From Methanosarcinaceae archaeon (GTDB lineage: Archaea; Halobacteriota; Methanosarcinia; Methanosarcinales; Methanosarcinaceae), in the NCBI GenBank assembly GCA_030655675.1, contig JAUSPM010000113.1, forward strand, positions 1 to 6,247: 6,247 bases of DNA, read 5' to 3'. Under the pieces are notes generated by a model. It searched no databases and was not told the DNA's origin. It worked only from the letters and a program-made list of their open reading frames with translations. Made by a program: the position numbers and the translations under genes. This document shows positions 1 through 5,286 of this stretch, piece after piece (within the stretch, counting starts at the first letter, position 1; every line of letters starts with the position of its first letter).

Positions 1-18
1 CTACCATCCATCCATTCA

Positions 19-216
19 CATTCGCAAAATACGCCGTTTTTATGTGTAGCAATCCATACAAAAACAGACATGTTGACAGTGATTGAAACTTCGATGTGTA
101 TTCAGGGCAGTGGTGAAGGACCGCGCCGCGCTACGCGCGTGTGGTAGTGTCGTTTTTATTTACAACTCATTAATCCGCAACGCTACAACACAACTTTATA
201 CCAGCTAAATAAATAC
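19..216. repeat. Direct repeat element, copy A
   Basis: This is the first of two copies of a noncoding element; the partner is at 371-567, offset by 351-352 bp. Aligned by eye the copies are about 85% identical over some 198 bp, with one single-base indel near position 50. Most differences are transitions, and this copy is the more G+C-rich. The best conserved blocks are AATCCATACAAAAACAGA (51-68), GATTGAAACTTCGAT (81-95) and AACTCATTAATCCGCAACGC (164-183). Neither strand of this copy keeps an open frame matching the other: the minus-strand frame open in copy B has stops and a frameshift here. A short match (TTTTTGTATGTGTTT) resumes at 264-278, after an insertion absent from copy B. No terminal inverted repeat, target duplication or transposase was seen, so it is not called an insertion sequence. 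Confidence 0.85.
128..157 (+). ncRNA. Hairpin with T5 tail in repeat copy A
   Basis: GCGCTAC (128-134) pairs with GTAGTGT (144-150) around the 9-nt loop GCGCGTGTG, with T5 at 153-157. The pairs at 130/148 and 128/150 are G.T, which pair only in RNA read from the plus strand. Copy B has G-C and A-T at those places and replaces the C-G closing pair (134/144) with T-A, while keeping the loop unchanged. This is small but genuine covariation. It could be an intrinsic terminator or a structural element of a small RNA. Repeat sequence continues some 60 bp beyond the T-run, so it need not be a 3' end. Confidence 0.45.
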
Positions 217-370
217 GATTTTATTTATCTCTTACTTAAACTTCAATTTGAGTTGAAGTTTAGTTTTTGTATGTGTTTATCTGATGAAAGGTCGGTGCAC
301 ATTTCAAAGACCTAAAACCCCACGCAACAACCCCGCCATAGGCGGCACGTTCCCTCCCCCTATACGTTCG
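217..370. other. Spacer between repeat copies, with palindromes
   Basis: No gene was found here. A perfect 10-bp inverted repeat, TAAACTTCAA (237-246) and TTGAAGTTTA (253-262), has a 6-nt loop and is followed by T5 (264-268), so it resembles an intrinsic terminator on the plus strand. Two smaller stems follow: AGGTC/GACCT (289-293 and 309-313) and a tight G+C stem CCGCC-ATA-GGCGG (333-345). The first palindrome lies within a roughly 50-bp segment that interrupts the similarity between the two repeat copies. Whether it was inserted in copy A or lost from copy B cannot be told from this window. Confidence 0.5.
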
Positions 371-567
371 CATTCGTAAAATACGCAGTTTTTATGATGG
401 CAATCCATACAAAAACAGATATGTTGACAGAGATTGAAACTTCGATATATATTCAGGACAGTGATGAAGAACGGTACCACGCTATGCGCGTGTGATAGCG
501 TTGTTTTTATTTCCAACTCATTAATCCGCAACGCCATAACACAACATTAGATTCGCTAAACAAATAC
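371..567. repeat. Direct repeat element, copy B
   Basis: This is the second copy of the element at 19-216, and it ends about 50 bp before the metF start. A further match (TTTTTGTATGTGTTT) follows almost at once, at about 570-584, where copy A has it only after its palindromic insertion. A 77-codon minus-strand frame (304-537) crosses this copy. Its Cys-rich segment (around CMDCHHKNC) is open by the absence of stops only and is not preserved in copy A. The position directly upstream of metF allows a role in that gene's leader or promoter, but nothing in the sequence proves it. Confidence 0.85.
479..508 (+). ncRNA. Hairpin with T5 tail in repeat copy B
   Basis: ACGCTAT (479-485) pairs perfectly with ATAGCGT (495-501) around the loop GCGCGTGTG, followed by T5 at 504-508. 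Stem length, loop sequence and T-run position match the hairpin of copy A, whereas the stem bases differ in a pairing-preserving way. Read as DNA it could be a plus-strand terminator. Read as RNA it could be a conserved structural domain of a duplicated small RNA. Confidence 0.45.
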
Positions 568-619
568 ATTTTTTGTATGTGTTTGCAGAATCGGGGGTGG
601 AAACAGGACCATCCTTTCG

Positions 620-1534
620 ATGTATTTAAAACCAAAAACCGCCATATTACCTATGATGCAATCAACTTTTGGCGAAAAACTCAACTCAAATAAATTCATC
701 GTAACCGCAGAGATCACACCTCCAAAAGGTGTGGATACGTCAGCCGCTATTTCAGATGCACATATACTCAAAGGAAAAGTTGATGCGCTCAATATCACAG
801 ACAACCAGCGCGCAGTCATGCGAATGAGTCCGCTGGCACTTGGCAAATTATTGCTTGACGAAGGGCATGAAGTCATCATGCAGATGACATGCAGGGACCG
901 AAACCGTCTGGCAATCCAGTCTGACATACTGGGAGCCTCAGCACTTGGTATTCAGAATATTTGCTTGATGTCAGGTGACCACACCACAAACGGCGACCAT
1001 CCTGGTGCAAAACCCGTTTATGACCTTGATTCCATACAACTTATCTCAATGATTCAAAAGATGAAGGATGGTTTTGACTTTTCAGGAAATGAACTTGAAG
1101 GCGCACCTGAATTGGTTGTAGGTGCCGTGTCAAATACTGATCCATCACAGCCTATGCAGATGATGAAACTTGAAAAAAAGGTAAGGATGGGGGCACAATT
1201 CATACAAACGCAGGCTGTATATGATATTGGGCAGTTCGAGGAGTTCACCGAATTTGCGAGTCATCTGGATGTGCCAATAATCGCAGGTGTCATTCCATTG
1301 AAATCTGCAAATGCGGCTCGTTTCATGAATCAAAACATTCCAGGAGTGAATGTTGGGGAAGAACTTATCACACGAATGGATAATGCAGATGATCCTGTAC
1401 TTGAAGGGCTCATGATATGTACAGAAACAATAAGTATGCTCAAAAAAACATGCCGTGGTGTTCATCTTATGCCGATTGGACAACACTTAAATACACCAAA
1501 ACTGCTTGAAATGGCGGGACTTTCAGTCAGATGA
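620..1534 (+). CDS. metF: Methylenetetrahydrofolate reductase (MetF family)
   Basis: This cytosolic flavin-dependent TIM-barrel enzyme is predicted to reduce a methylene-tetrahydropterin to the methyl form, at the branch feeding methionine synthesis or C1 flow. It has 304 residues, the usual single-domain MetF length. The strand carrying the catalytic Glu reads TAEITPPKG (E31), matching SFEFFPP in E. coli. MTCRDRNR (89-96) and LMSGDH (116-121, with the family Asp at 120) follow, and the C-terminus has the usual GVHLMPIGQ segment (about 276-284). Archaeal MetF proteins may use tetrahydromethanopterin instead of folate; in ANME-1 MetF is thought to replace Mer. The sequence cannot settle the pterin. 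No MetV partner is in the window. The start is uncertain: 620 has only a weak AGGA 11 nt upstream, and ATGs at 653 and 656 sit closer to the conserved FGEKL. Confidence 0.9.
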   Translation: MYLKPKTAILPMMQSTFGEKLNSNKFIVTAEITPPKGVDTSAAISDAHILKGKVDALNITDNQRAVMRMSPLALGKLLLDEGHEVIMQMTCRDRNRLAIQSDILGASALGIQNICLMSGDHTTNGDHPGAKPVYDLDSIQLISMIQKMKDGFDFSGNELEGAPELVVGAVSNTDPSQPMQMMKLEKKVRMGAQFIQTQAVYDIGQFEEFTEFASHLDVPIIAGVIPLKSANAARFMNQNIPGVNVGEELITRMDNADDPVLEGLMICTETISMLKKTCRGVHLMPIGQHLNTPKLLEMAGLSVR

Positions 1535-1582
1535 TCGGCAGAATGGTCTAAAGTGAAGGCAATGCTAATGTTAATGTTCTAT

Positions 1583-1608
1583 GTTAATATCAAAAACAGA
1601 AAGAGTGA
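1583..1608 (+). promoter_or_regulatory. Possible TATA box and weak SD before thiC-like gene
   Basis: The 81-bp gap after metF contains GTTAATATC (1583-1591), centred about 29 nt before the next ATG, and a weak Shine-Dalgarno-like GAGTGA (1603-1608) 7 nt before it. The ThiC-like gene could have its own promoter or be read from metF. A run of TAATGTT-like repeats (1566-1588) lies in the same gap. Confidence 0.3.
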
Positions 1609-1615
1609 ATAATAA

Positions 1616-2863
1616 ATGAAATTTACACAAGTCGATCACGCGAAAAACGGGACTCTCACATCTGAGATGGAACATGTCGTAAAGACTGAAGGTCTTGATG
1701 ATGATACAGTTCTATCTAATGTTGCAAACGGCAGTCTTGTAATAATGACACGTAAAGGATTCCGTCCTGTTGCGATTGGAAAAGGCGTGAGCACAAAGAT
1801 AAATGTCAATCTCGGCACTTCCTCAGCATCGATCAACCCCATTGCTGAGATGGAAAAAGTAAGAATTGCAGAGAAATATGGTGGAGATACCATAACCGAT
1901 CTTTCGATGGGTGGCGATATTTCCGAGATACGCAAGATGGTATTCGAGAATACCACGCTGCCAATAACTACAGTTCCTATCTATCAATCCATTGTTGAGC
2001 ACGGCATGAAGGATGTCAGCGAGGATGATATACTTTCAAATCTAAAACAGCATGTGAACGAGGGTGTAAGTTCTGTTGTTCTCCATTGTGTGGAGAGGAA
2101 TATGCTCGAAAAATTAAGGGGTACCGGACGTGTGATGGGTATGGTCTCAAAGGGTGGTTCTTTTACGAGTGTCTATATGCTGTCGAACGGGCGCGAGAAT
2201 CCTTTTATTGAGAATTTTGATGACGTGCTCGGGATACTCCGGAAAAACGATGTTGTGCTATCCTTTGGAAACACTATGCGAAGCGGTTGTATCCACGATC
2301 TGCGCGACAGTGCACAGGAGATGGAACTTAATACCAATGCACGTCTTGCGATGGAGGCAAATGCGCAGGGAGTTCAGGCTATTATAGAAGGCATGGGCGG
2401 GCACGTACAGGCAAATAATATTGCTGAATCTGTCCGGTTCTACAAATCAAAATCCGATTTCCCGCTGTTTGTTGCAGGACCTTTGCCAACCGATATTGCG
2501 CTTGGTTATGATCATATAGCAGGTGCGGTGGGTGCGAGTATGGCAATTGGTGCCGGTGCGGATTATATGTGTTATATCACGCCATCGGAACATCTGGCAC
2601 TTCCTTCACCCGACCAGGTGAGGGAGGGACTTATCGCATTCAAGATCGCGGCGCACATTGGCGATTCCATCAAATACGGCGTGAGTGACAGGGATCTGAT
2701 GCTTGCGAAAAGGCGTGCGAAGTTTGACTGGGACGGTCAGGTTGAACTTGCGATCGATCCTGATAAGCCAAAGAACATGTGCCCTATGGAAGGACCTTGT
2801 TCGATGTGCGGTGAGTATTGCGCTATCAAGATCATGGCTGATTATCTTTCGAATGGCGGTTGA
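1616..2863 (+). CDS. thiC: ThiC-family radical SAM enzyme (ThiC / BzaF-like)
   Basis: ThiC enzymes rearrange aminoimidazole ribotide to the thiamin pyrimidine HMP-P; the paralog BzaF makes 5-hydroxybenzimidazole, the cobamide lower ligand, from the same substrate. This protein has 415 residues, the short form without the extra N-terminal domain of long bacterial ThiC. Family landmarks in order are GKGVSTKINVNLGTS (55-69), DLSMGGD (95-101), TTVPIYQ (118-124), VSKGGSF (177-183), GPLPTDIALGYDHI (288-301), SEHLALP (324-330) and the cluster cysteines C395-X2-C398-X3-C402. H263 and H300 fit the second-metal histidines. Two usually near-invariant motifs differ: the DGLRPG region reads GNTMRSG (218-224) and EGPGHVP reads EGMGGHVQ (258-265). 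These changes point to a paralog, perhaps BzaF, since methanogens make hydroxybenzimidazolyl cobamides. The family call is firm; the product is not. The start has a weak SD and a plausible N-terminus. Confidence 0.88.
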   Translation: MKFTQVDHAKNGTLTSEMEHVVKTEGLDDDTVLSNVANGSLVIMTRKGFRPVAIGKGVSTKINVNLGTSSASINPIAEMEKVRIAEKYGGDTITDLSMGGDISEIRKMVFENTTLPITTVPIYQSIVEHGMKDVSEDDILSNLKQHVNEGVSSVVLHCVERNMLEKLRGTGRVMGMVSKGGSFTSVYMLSNGRENPFIENFDDVLGILRKNDVVLSFGNTMRSGCIHDLRDSAQEMELNTNARLAMEANAQGVQAIIEGMGGHVQANNIAESVRFYKSKSDFPLFVAGPLPTDIALGYDHIAGAVGASMAIGAGADYMCYITPSEHLALPSPDQVREGLIAFKIAAHIGDSIKYGVSDRDLMLAKRRAKFDWDGQVELAIDPDKPKNMCPMEGPCSMCGEYCAIKIMADYLSNGG

Positions 2864-2864
2864 T

Positions 2865-3641
2865 ATGGATAAAAGATCTCCTTCTATGCAATTGTTCGGG
2901 ATACGGACTGCACTCATAAGACCGGGTGACGATATAGTAGAAATCCTCTCAGATGCTTTTAAGAATGGAGGGCATACACCAGAGGATGGCGATATACTTG
3001 TTCTTGCAGAGTCTGCTGTGGCGACTGCGGAAAACAGGGTGGTGAAACTTTGTGATATTACACCCTCTGAAAAAGCAGTGGAACTTGCACAAAAATATGA
3101 ACTTGATGCACGGGAGATGGAACTGATCCTGCAGGAATGCGATGAGGTATTCGGCGGTGTTCCGGGCGCGGCTCTTACTATCACTAACGGTACCCTGTCC
3201 CCGAATGCTGGGATCGATGGTTCCAATGCACCCGAAGGGTGTGTGGTATTGCTTCCAAAGGATGCTCAAAAAAGTGCTGCACTCATACGTGCGGGGATCG
3301 AGAAACGATATTCCTGCCGTGTTGGTGTAATTATCGGGGATAGCAGAACTCAGCCATTGCGGCTTGGATGTGTGGGTATTGCGCTTGGAACGTCGGGGAT
3401 AGTGCCGGTAGAAGATGCGAGAGGGTCATGTGATCTTTTTGGCAAAATACTGCATATCACACAAAAGGCGGTTGCGGATAATCTGGTTTCAGCATCGCAG
3501 GTGTTGATGGGGGAAGCAGGAGAGGGAGTGCCGTGTGTGCTTGTTCGGGGTGCACCTGTCGAGGTGATAGAAGGAGCGGTAGAGATGCCTCTGTTCTCAA
3601 GTGATGAATGTATGTATTATAGTAACATAAAAAGAAAGTGA
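2865..3641 (+). CDS. cofE: CofE-family F420-0:gamma-glutamyl ligase-like protein
   Basis: CofE adds glutamate residues to coenzyme F420-0 in a GTP-dependent reaction in the cytosol. The 258-residue product has the family length and layout: IRPGDDIVE (18-26), VLAESAVATAENRVV (46-60), PNAGIDGSNAPEG (113-125, metal/GTP region), VIIGDSRTQPLRLGCVGIA (155-173), DLFGK (190-194), ADN (204-206), and LMGEAGEGVP with VRG (214-229). Genuine CofE and FbiB usually have D-(S/T)-x-G-R-P/C at the second motif; here it is D159-S-R-T-Q-P, so a conserved Gly and Arg are replaced. It may be a CofE paralog acting on a different substrate. The ATG at 2865 lies one base after the ThiC-like stop, giving probable translational coupling. 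An ATG at 2853 (11-nt overlap) and one at 2886 are alternatives; the open frame further upstream to 2703 overlaps the ThiC-like gene and is spurious. Confidence 0.82.
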   Translation: MDKRSPSMQLFGIRTALIRPGDDIVEILSDAFKNGGHTPEDGDILVLAESAVATAENRVVKLCDITPSEKAVELAQKYELDAREMELILQECDEVFGGVPGAALTITNGTLSPNAGIDGSNAPEGCVVLLPKDAQKSAALIRAGIEKRYSCRVGVIIGDSRTQPLRLGCVGIALGTSGIVPVEDARGSCDLFGKILHITQKAVADNLVSASQVLMGEAGEGVPCVLVRGAPVEVIEGAVEMPLFSSDECMYYSNIKRK

Positions 3642-3658
3642 GGCGGAGTTTATATTTG

Positions 3659-3686
3659 ATGCCTATTCGGCATTCCATGTGTTTTT
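3659..3686 (+). terminator. Possible terminator after cofE-like gene
   Basis: ATGCC (3659-3663) and GGCAT (3669-3673) form a 5-bp stem with a TATTC loop 17 nt after the stop, followed by T5 at 3682-3686. The stem is short and the T-run is displaced, so the call is weak. Confidence 0.35.
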
Positions 3687-3723
3687 GTAAAGAGATCAGA
3701 AACGAGATCTTATTTTAGATCAT

Positions 3724-3849
3724 CTACGTGTCAAAACGTATGTAAGCCTGACCGCATGAAGTCTGGAAACCATCTTCATATTTGTCGGTGTTTGGATCCG
3801 TACGTTCTTTTTTTGTCTTCGTTTTTTGTGCCTCTGCAATAGTCACCAT
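3724..3849 (-). CDS. Small 41-residue protein of unknown function
   Basis: I do not recognise this protein. ATG at 3849 opens a 41-codon frame ending at TAG (3724-3726). The upstream GGAGGG (3853-3858, read on the minus strand) is the strongest Shine-Dalgarno sequence in the window. It lies only 3 nt from the ATG and 6 nt from a GTG at codon 2, so the true start may be codon 2. The N-terminal half is charged and Lys-rich (KTKTKKER, residues 9-16), probably disordered; the C-terminal half is Gly/aromatic with one Cys (TSCGQAYIRF, 30-39). No signal peptide or membrane segment is apparent. TA-rich stretches at 3921-3950 could hold its promoter. It is independent of the peptidase operon, whose oligo-T terminator lies between them. 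The stop is followed by ATG ATC TAA in frame. The call rests on the ribosome binding site and composition only. Confidence 0.5.
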   Translation of the reverse strand: MVTIAEAQKTKTKKERTDPNTDKYEDGFQTSCGQAYIRFDT

Positions 3850-3988
3850 TGTCCCTCCGAATTTAGTAACATTTCACATTCAATATGCACCAGCCATCCT
3901 TATTACCAGCACATCTGTGTAATTATAATTATGAATATATTCGATATAAGTAATTATGGGTGAATTGCTGTTATTGCTACTTATTTTT
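3850..3988 (-). promoter_or_regulatory. Presumed leader and promoter of the small gene
   Basis: This stretch holds no other gene. On the minus strand, CTTATATCG (3950-3942) and AATATATTC (3941-3933) resemble archaeal TATA boxes about 85-100 nt upstream of the small-gene ATG, which would give a leader of some 60-70 nt carrying the GGAGGG site. Confidence 0.3.
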
Positions 3989-3995
3989 AAAAAAA
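3989..3995 (-). terminator. Oligo-T terminator of the blaI-peptidase operon
   Basis: A run of seven T on the minus strand lies 15 nt beyond the peptidase stop codon, preceded by the palindrome GTATAC. Archaeal RNA polymerase terminates at such oligo-T tracts without needing a strong hairpin. Confidence 0.5.
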
Positions 3996-4010
3996 GTATA
4001 CTTAACCATT

Positions 4011-4688
4011 CTACACAAGTTTTGCCCGTGCTGACTCAAGTGGTCCCTTGCCAACGATATTTTCAGCAAACCTGTCTGCCAGCAGTTCAAGTTCTTGTTC
4101 AGGTCTAAATTTTGTGAAGGTCATAAATGAGAGTTGCCGCAAGATAGGGGTCTTGTTGTTGTGGCGCAGATGCCATGCTTCATGGGCGAGTACGGCTTTT
4201 AGTTCCCGTTCATCGAAGAGTTCAAGCATGCCGATAGATACAAATATTGCTTTACCTGATGCGAACGCTTTTGGGATTGCGGAATCAAAATAATATACCT
4301 GTGAATCTTCAGAGAGCGCATTTACAAATTCATCTGCCCAATCAACGATCTCTGAAATTGGTTTTGCGTTATGGTGTTTGATAAGTATCTTGTAATATGA
4401 TCCCGGCAAAAATAACATAATTCCTGTTGAGATCAACACGTATGCTAGATAAACCTCAATTGTCAGCATGCGGCTGCATTCCATTGTCGAAAAGGATGCA
4501 ACGATTGCGCCAATCATTAGCAGTTGCGCACCTGCAAATGAACTGACACGTTGGATTGGGGTTTTAGATTTTAGATAAAATGCAAAAAGCAACAAAGATG
4601 CAACTACCAAAAACGAGATCAACGGTAAAAGGTCTGATTTGTTAACGCATTCAGCGTAACATATTATCTCATCTGTTATTGATGACAT
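4011..4688 (-). CDS. Membrane zinc metallopeptidase, M48/M56-like
   Basis: The 225-residue product is predicted to be an integral-membrane peptidase. Hydrophobic segments lie at about 21-38, 50-68 and 78-97, followed by a soluble catalytic domain. The zinc motif is HEAWH (169-173) and E201 in E-L-L-A-D (201-205) fits the third ligand of M48 enzymes (HtpX has E-Y-x-A-D). The preceding FDERELKAVLAHE also matches the M48/M56 pattern. Only about 20 residues follow the ADRFA segment, so it is shorter than typical HtpX and has no C-terminal sensor domain like that of BlaR1. It lies 20 nt downstream of the BlaI-type repressor gene and is almost certainly co-transcribed, as in blaI-blaR1 pairs. I infer a role in inactivating that repressor; this is not shown by sequence. 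The stop is TAG, with TAA three codons later. The start follows only a weak SD. Confidence 0.82.
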   Translation of the reverse strand: MSSITDEIICYAECVNKSDLLPLISFLVVASLLLFAFYLKSKTPIQRVSSFAGAQLLMIGAIVASFSTMECSRMLTIEVYLAYVLISTGIMLFLPGSYYKILIKHHNAKPISEIVDWADEFVNALSEDSQVYYFDSAIPKAFASGKAIFVSIGMLELFDERELKAVLAHEAWHLRHNNKTPILRQLSFMTFTKFRPEQELELLADRFAENIVGKGPLESARAKLV

Positions 4689-4708
4689 ATCTTTCAGCGT
4701 GACAGTGA

Positions 4709-5068
4709 TTATTTTACTTTTTTATATTTGGAGAAGTTCTCGATAGCAACCGCGCCAAATGTGTCAACAAGACTGTCAAGTATGCGAGTTGTAATCGCAT
4801 TTGCAGCGTTGTCCGCCGTTGTGGTTGCTGAGTATATGTATCGGACACGTTGTCCCTGATTCTCTACCCTCCGCTGCGCGAAGTCGGCTTTTACAAGCCT
4901 ATCCAGCGTACCAGCTACGCTGGACAAAGGAATATTGGTCTGTTTTGTAATCTCTGCCGTCATCATCTCATTATTTTCCCACAGCACTTCCATTATCTGT
5001 GCTTCAATGGGACTGAAGAATTTAGTCAATCCCTCATTTGAAATGTTTATTCGGTCTATCTTAACCAT
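4709..5068 (-). CDS. BlaI/MecI/CopY-family transcriptional repressor
   Basis: This is a 119-residue winged-helix DNA-binding protein. Residues 18-83 fit the Penicillinase_R fold: FFSPIEAQIMEVLWENNEMMTAEI (helices 1-2), LSSVAGTLDRLVKADFAQRR (48-67, with the recognition helix and turn into the wing), and RVRYIYSA (74-81, the end of the wing). The C-terminal helical part (about 85-115) would dimerise; in BlaI and MecI it is also where the sensor protease cuts. The gene is first in an operon with the membrane peptidase and divergent from an ABC permease. Its start at 5068 lies beside a perfect 17-bp inverted repeat that recurs twice before the permease, so autoregulation and control of the transporter are likely. 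There is no SD; the TATA box at 5091-5098 predicts a leaderless transcript. No metal-binding Cys cluster of the CopY type is present, arguing against a copper sensor. Confidence 0.88.
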   Translation of the reverse strand: MVKIDRINISNEGLTKFFSPIEAQIMEVLWENNEMMTAEITKQTNIPLSSVAGTLDRLVKADFAQRRVENQGQRVRYIYSATTTADNAANAITTRILDSLVDTFGAVAIENFSKYKKVK

Positions 5069-5070
5069 GC

Positions 5071-5087
5071 TTTACAATTGATGTAAA
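5071..5087. promoter_or_regulatory. Operator 1 (probable BlaI-type repressor site)
   Basis: TTTACA-ATTGA-TGTAAA is a perfect inverted repeat with 6-bp arms and a 5-bp centre. It ends 3 bp before the repressor start codon and spans the transcription start predicted from the TATA box at 5091-5098. The core TACA...TGTA is the half-site pair used by BlaI and MecI operators, with a wider centre here. Binding would block initiation, giving autorepression. Confidence 0.7.
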
Positions 5088-5090
5088 GAG

Positions 5091-5098
5091 ATATAAAT
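5091..5098 (-). promoter_or_regulatory. TATA box of the repressor operon
   Basis: The minus strand reads GATTTATATC, matching the archaeal TTTATAT consensus. Its centre is about 26 nt upstream of the ATG at 5068, so transcription should begin at or within a few bases of the start codon. Confidence 0.6.
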
Positions 5099-5114
5099 CT
5101 TACGCATATTGTAC

Positions 5115-5140
5115 AATTATACTACTCCGCAAGTATAATT
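5115..5140. repeat. Perfect 9-bp inverted repeat
   Basis: AATTATACT (5115-5123) and AGTATAATT (5132-5140) are perfect inverted arms around an 8-bp loop. AGTATAATT recurs at 5239-5247, on the other side of the CACAGAG hairpin. It may be a second regulator's site or simply AT-rich promoter DNA. Confidence 0.45.
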
Positions 5141-5157
5141 TAGAACTATATCTGACA

Positions 5158-5209
5158 GCCACAGAGTACACAGAGGGATTGTTGCCACGTTCTCTGTGTC
5201 CTCTGTGGC
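5158..5209. repeat. Long CCACAGAG hairpin, dispersed-repeat type
   Basis: The arms 5158-5175 (starting GCCACAGAG) and 5192-5209 (ending CTCTGTGGC) pair over 18 bp with a single mismatch, around a 16-nt loop. Each arm contains the CACAGAG unit twice. It lies between divergent genes, so it is not a normal terminator. Similar CACAGAG-rich palindromes are, from memory, scattered through many environmental archaeal and bacterial genomes, so a REP-like or MITE-like interspersed element is the best guess. Confidence 0.65.
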
Positions 5210-5259
5210 AAAAAGTTACAAAAAGTAGATATTGTTTAGTATAATTGCATCTGGTTTAT

Positions 5260-5276
5260 TTACACCAGACGTAAAG
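5260..5276. promoter_or_regulatory. Operator 2 (upstream of permease TATA box)
   Basis: TTTACA-CCAGA-CGTAAA matches operator 1 with one arm mismatch (C for T) and the same 5-bp centre ending in GA. It lies directly upstream of the TATA box at 5278-5286. Confidence 0.6.
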
Positions 5277-5277
5277 T

Positions 5278-5286
5278 TAATATAAC
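5278..5286 (+). promoter_or_regulatory. TATA box of the ABC permease gene
   Basis: TTAATATAA is centred about 25 nt before the ATG at 5307, predicting a leaderless transcript. It sits between operators 2 and 3 and within a perfect palindrome, GTAAAGTTA-ATA-TAACTTTAC (5272-5292), whose outer parts are half-sites of those two operators. Confidence 0.6.

Noticed and set aside
281..317. CTGATGA followed by an AGGTC/GACCT stem, resembling a hammerhead ribozyme core or a C-box sRNA
   Set aside because: The GAAA that should follow stem II is AAAA, no cleavage site or flanking stems were found, and no D box (CTGA) follows at a suitable distance.
81..442. GATTGAAAC, similar to the 3' end of many CRISPR repeats, at 81-89 and again at 432-440
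   Set aside because: It occurs only once per 350-bp repeat element, with no regular short spacers, and similarity extends far beyond a CRISPR repeat.
304..537. A 77-codon minus-strand frame with a Cys-rich segment resembling a zinc motif
   Set aside because: It lies across repeat copy B, and the equivalent stretch of copy A has in-frame stops and a frameshift. No SD or family match is visible, so noncoding repeat is the better reading.
2703..2864. N-terminal extension of the CofE-like protein back to an ATG at 2703
   Set aside because: The extension lies out of frame over the conserved C-terminus of the ThiC-like protein, and CofE proteins begin close to the IRPGDD motif.
2606..3226. A 206-codon minus-strand frame
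   Set aside because: It is antisense to the clearly recognisable ThiC-like and CofE-like genes and its translation is Ser/Arg-rich without family features.
5158..5209. CACAGAG hairpin as an intrinsic terminator
   Set aside because: Both flanking genes point away from it, so no transcript from the visible genes needs to end here.
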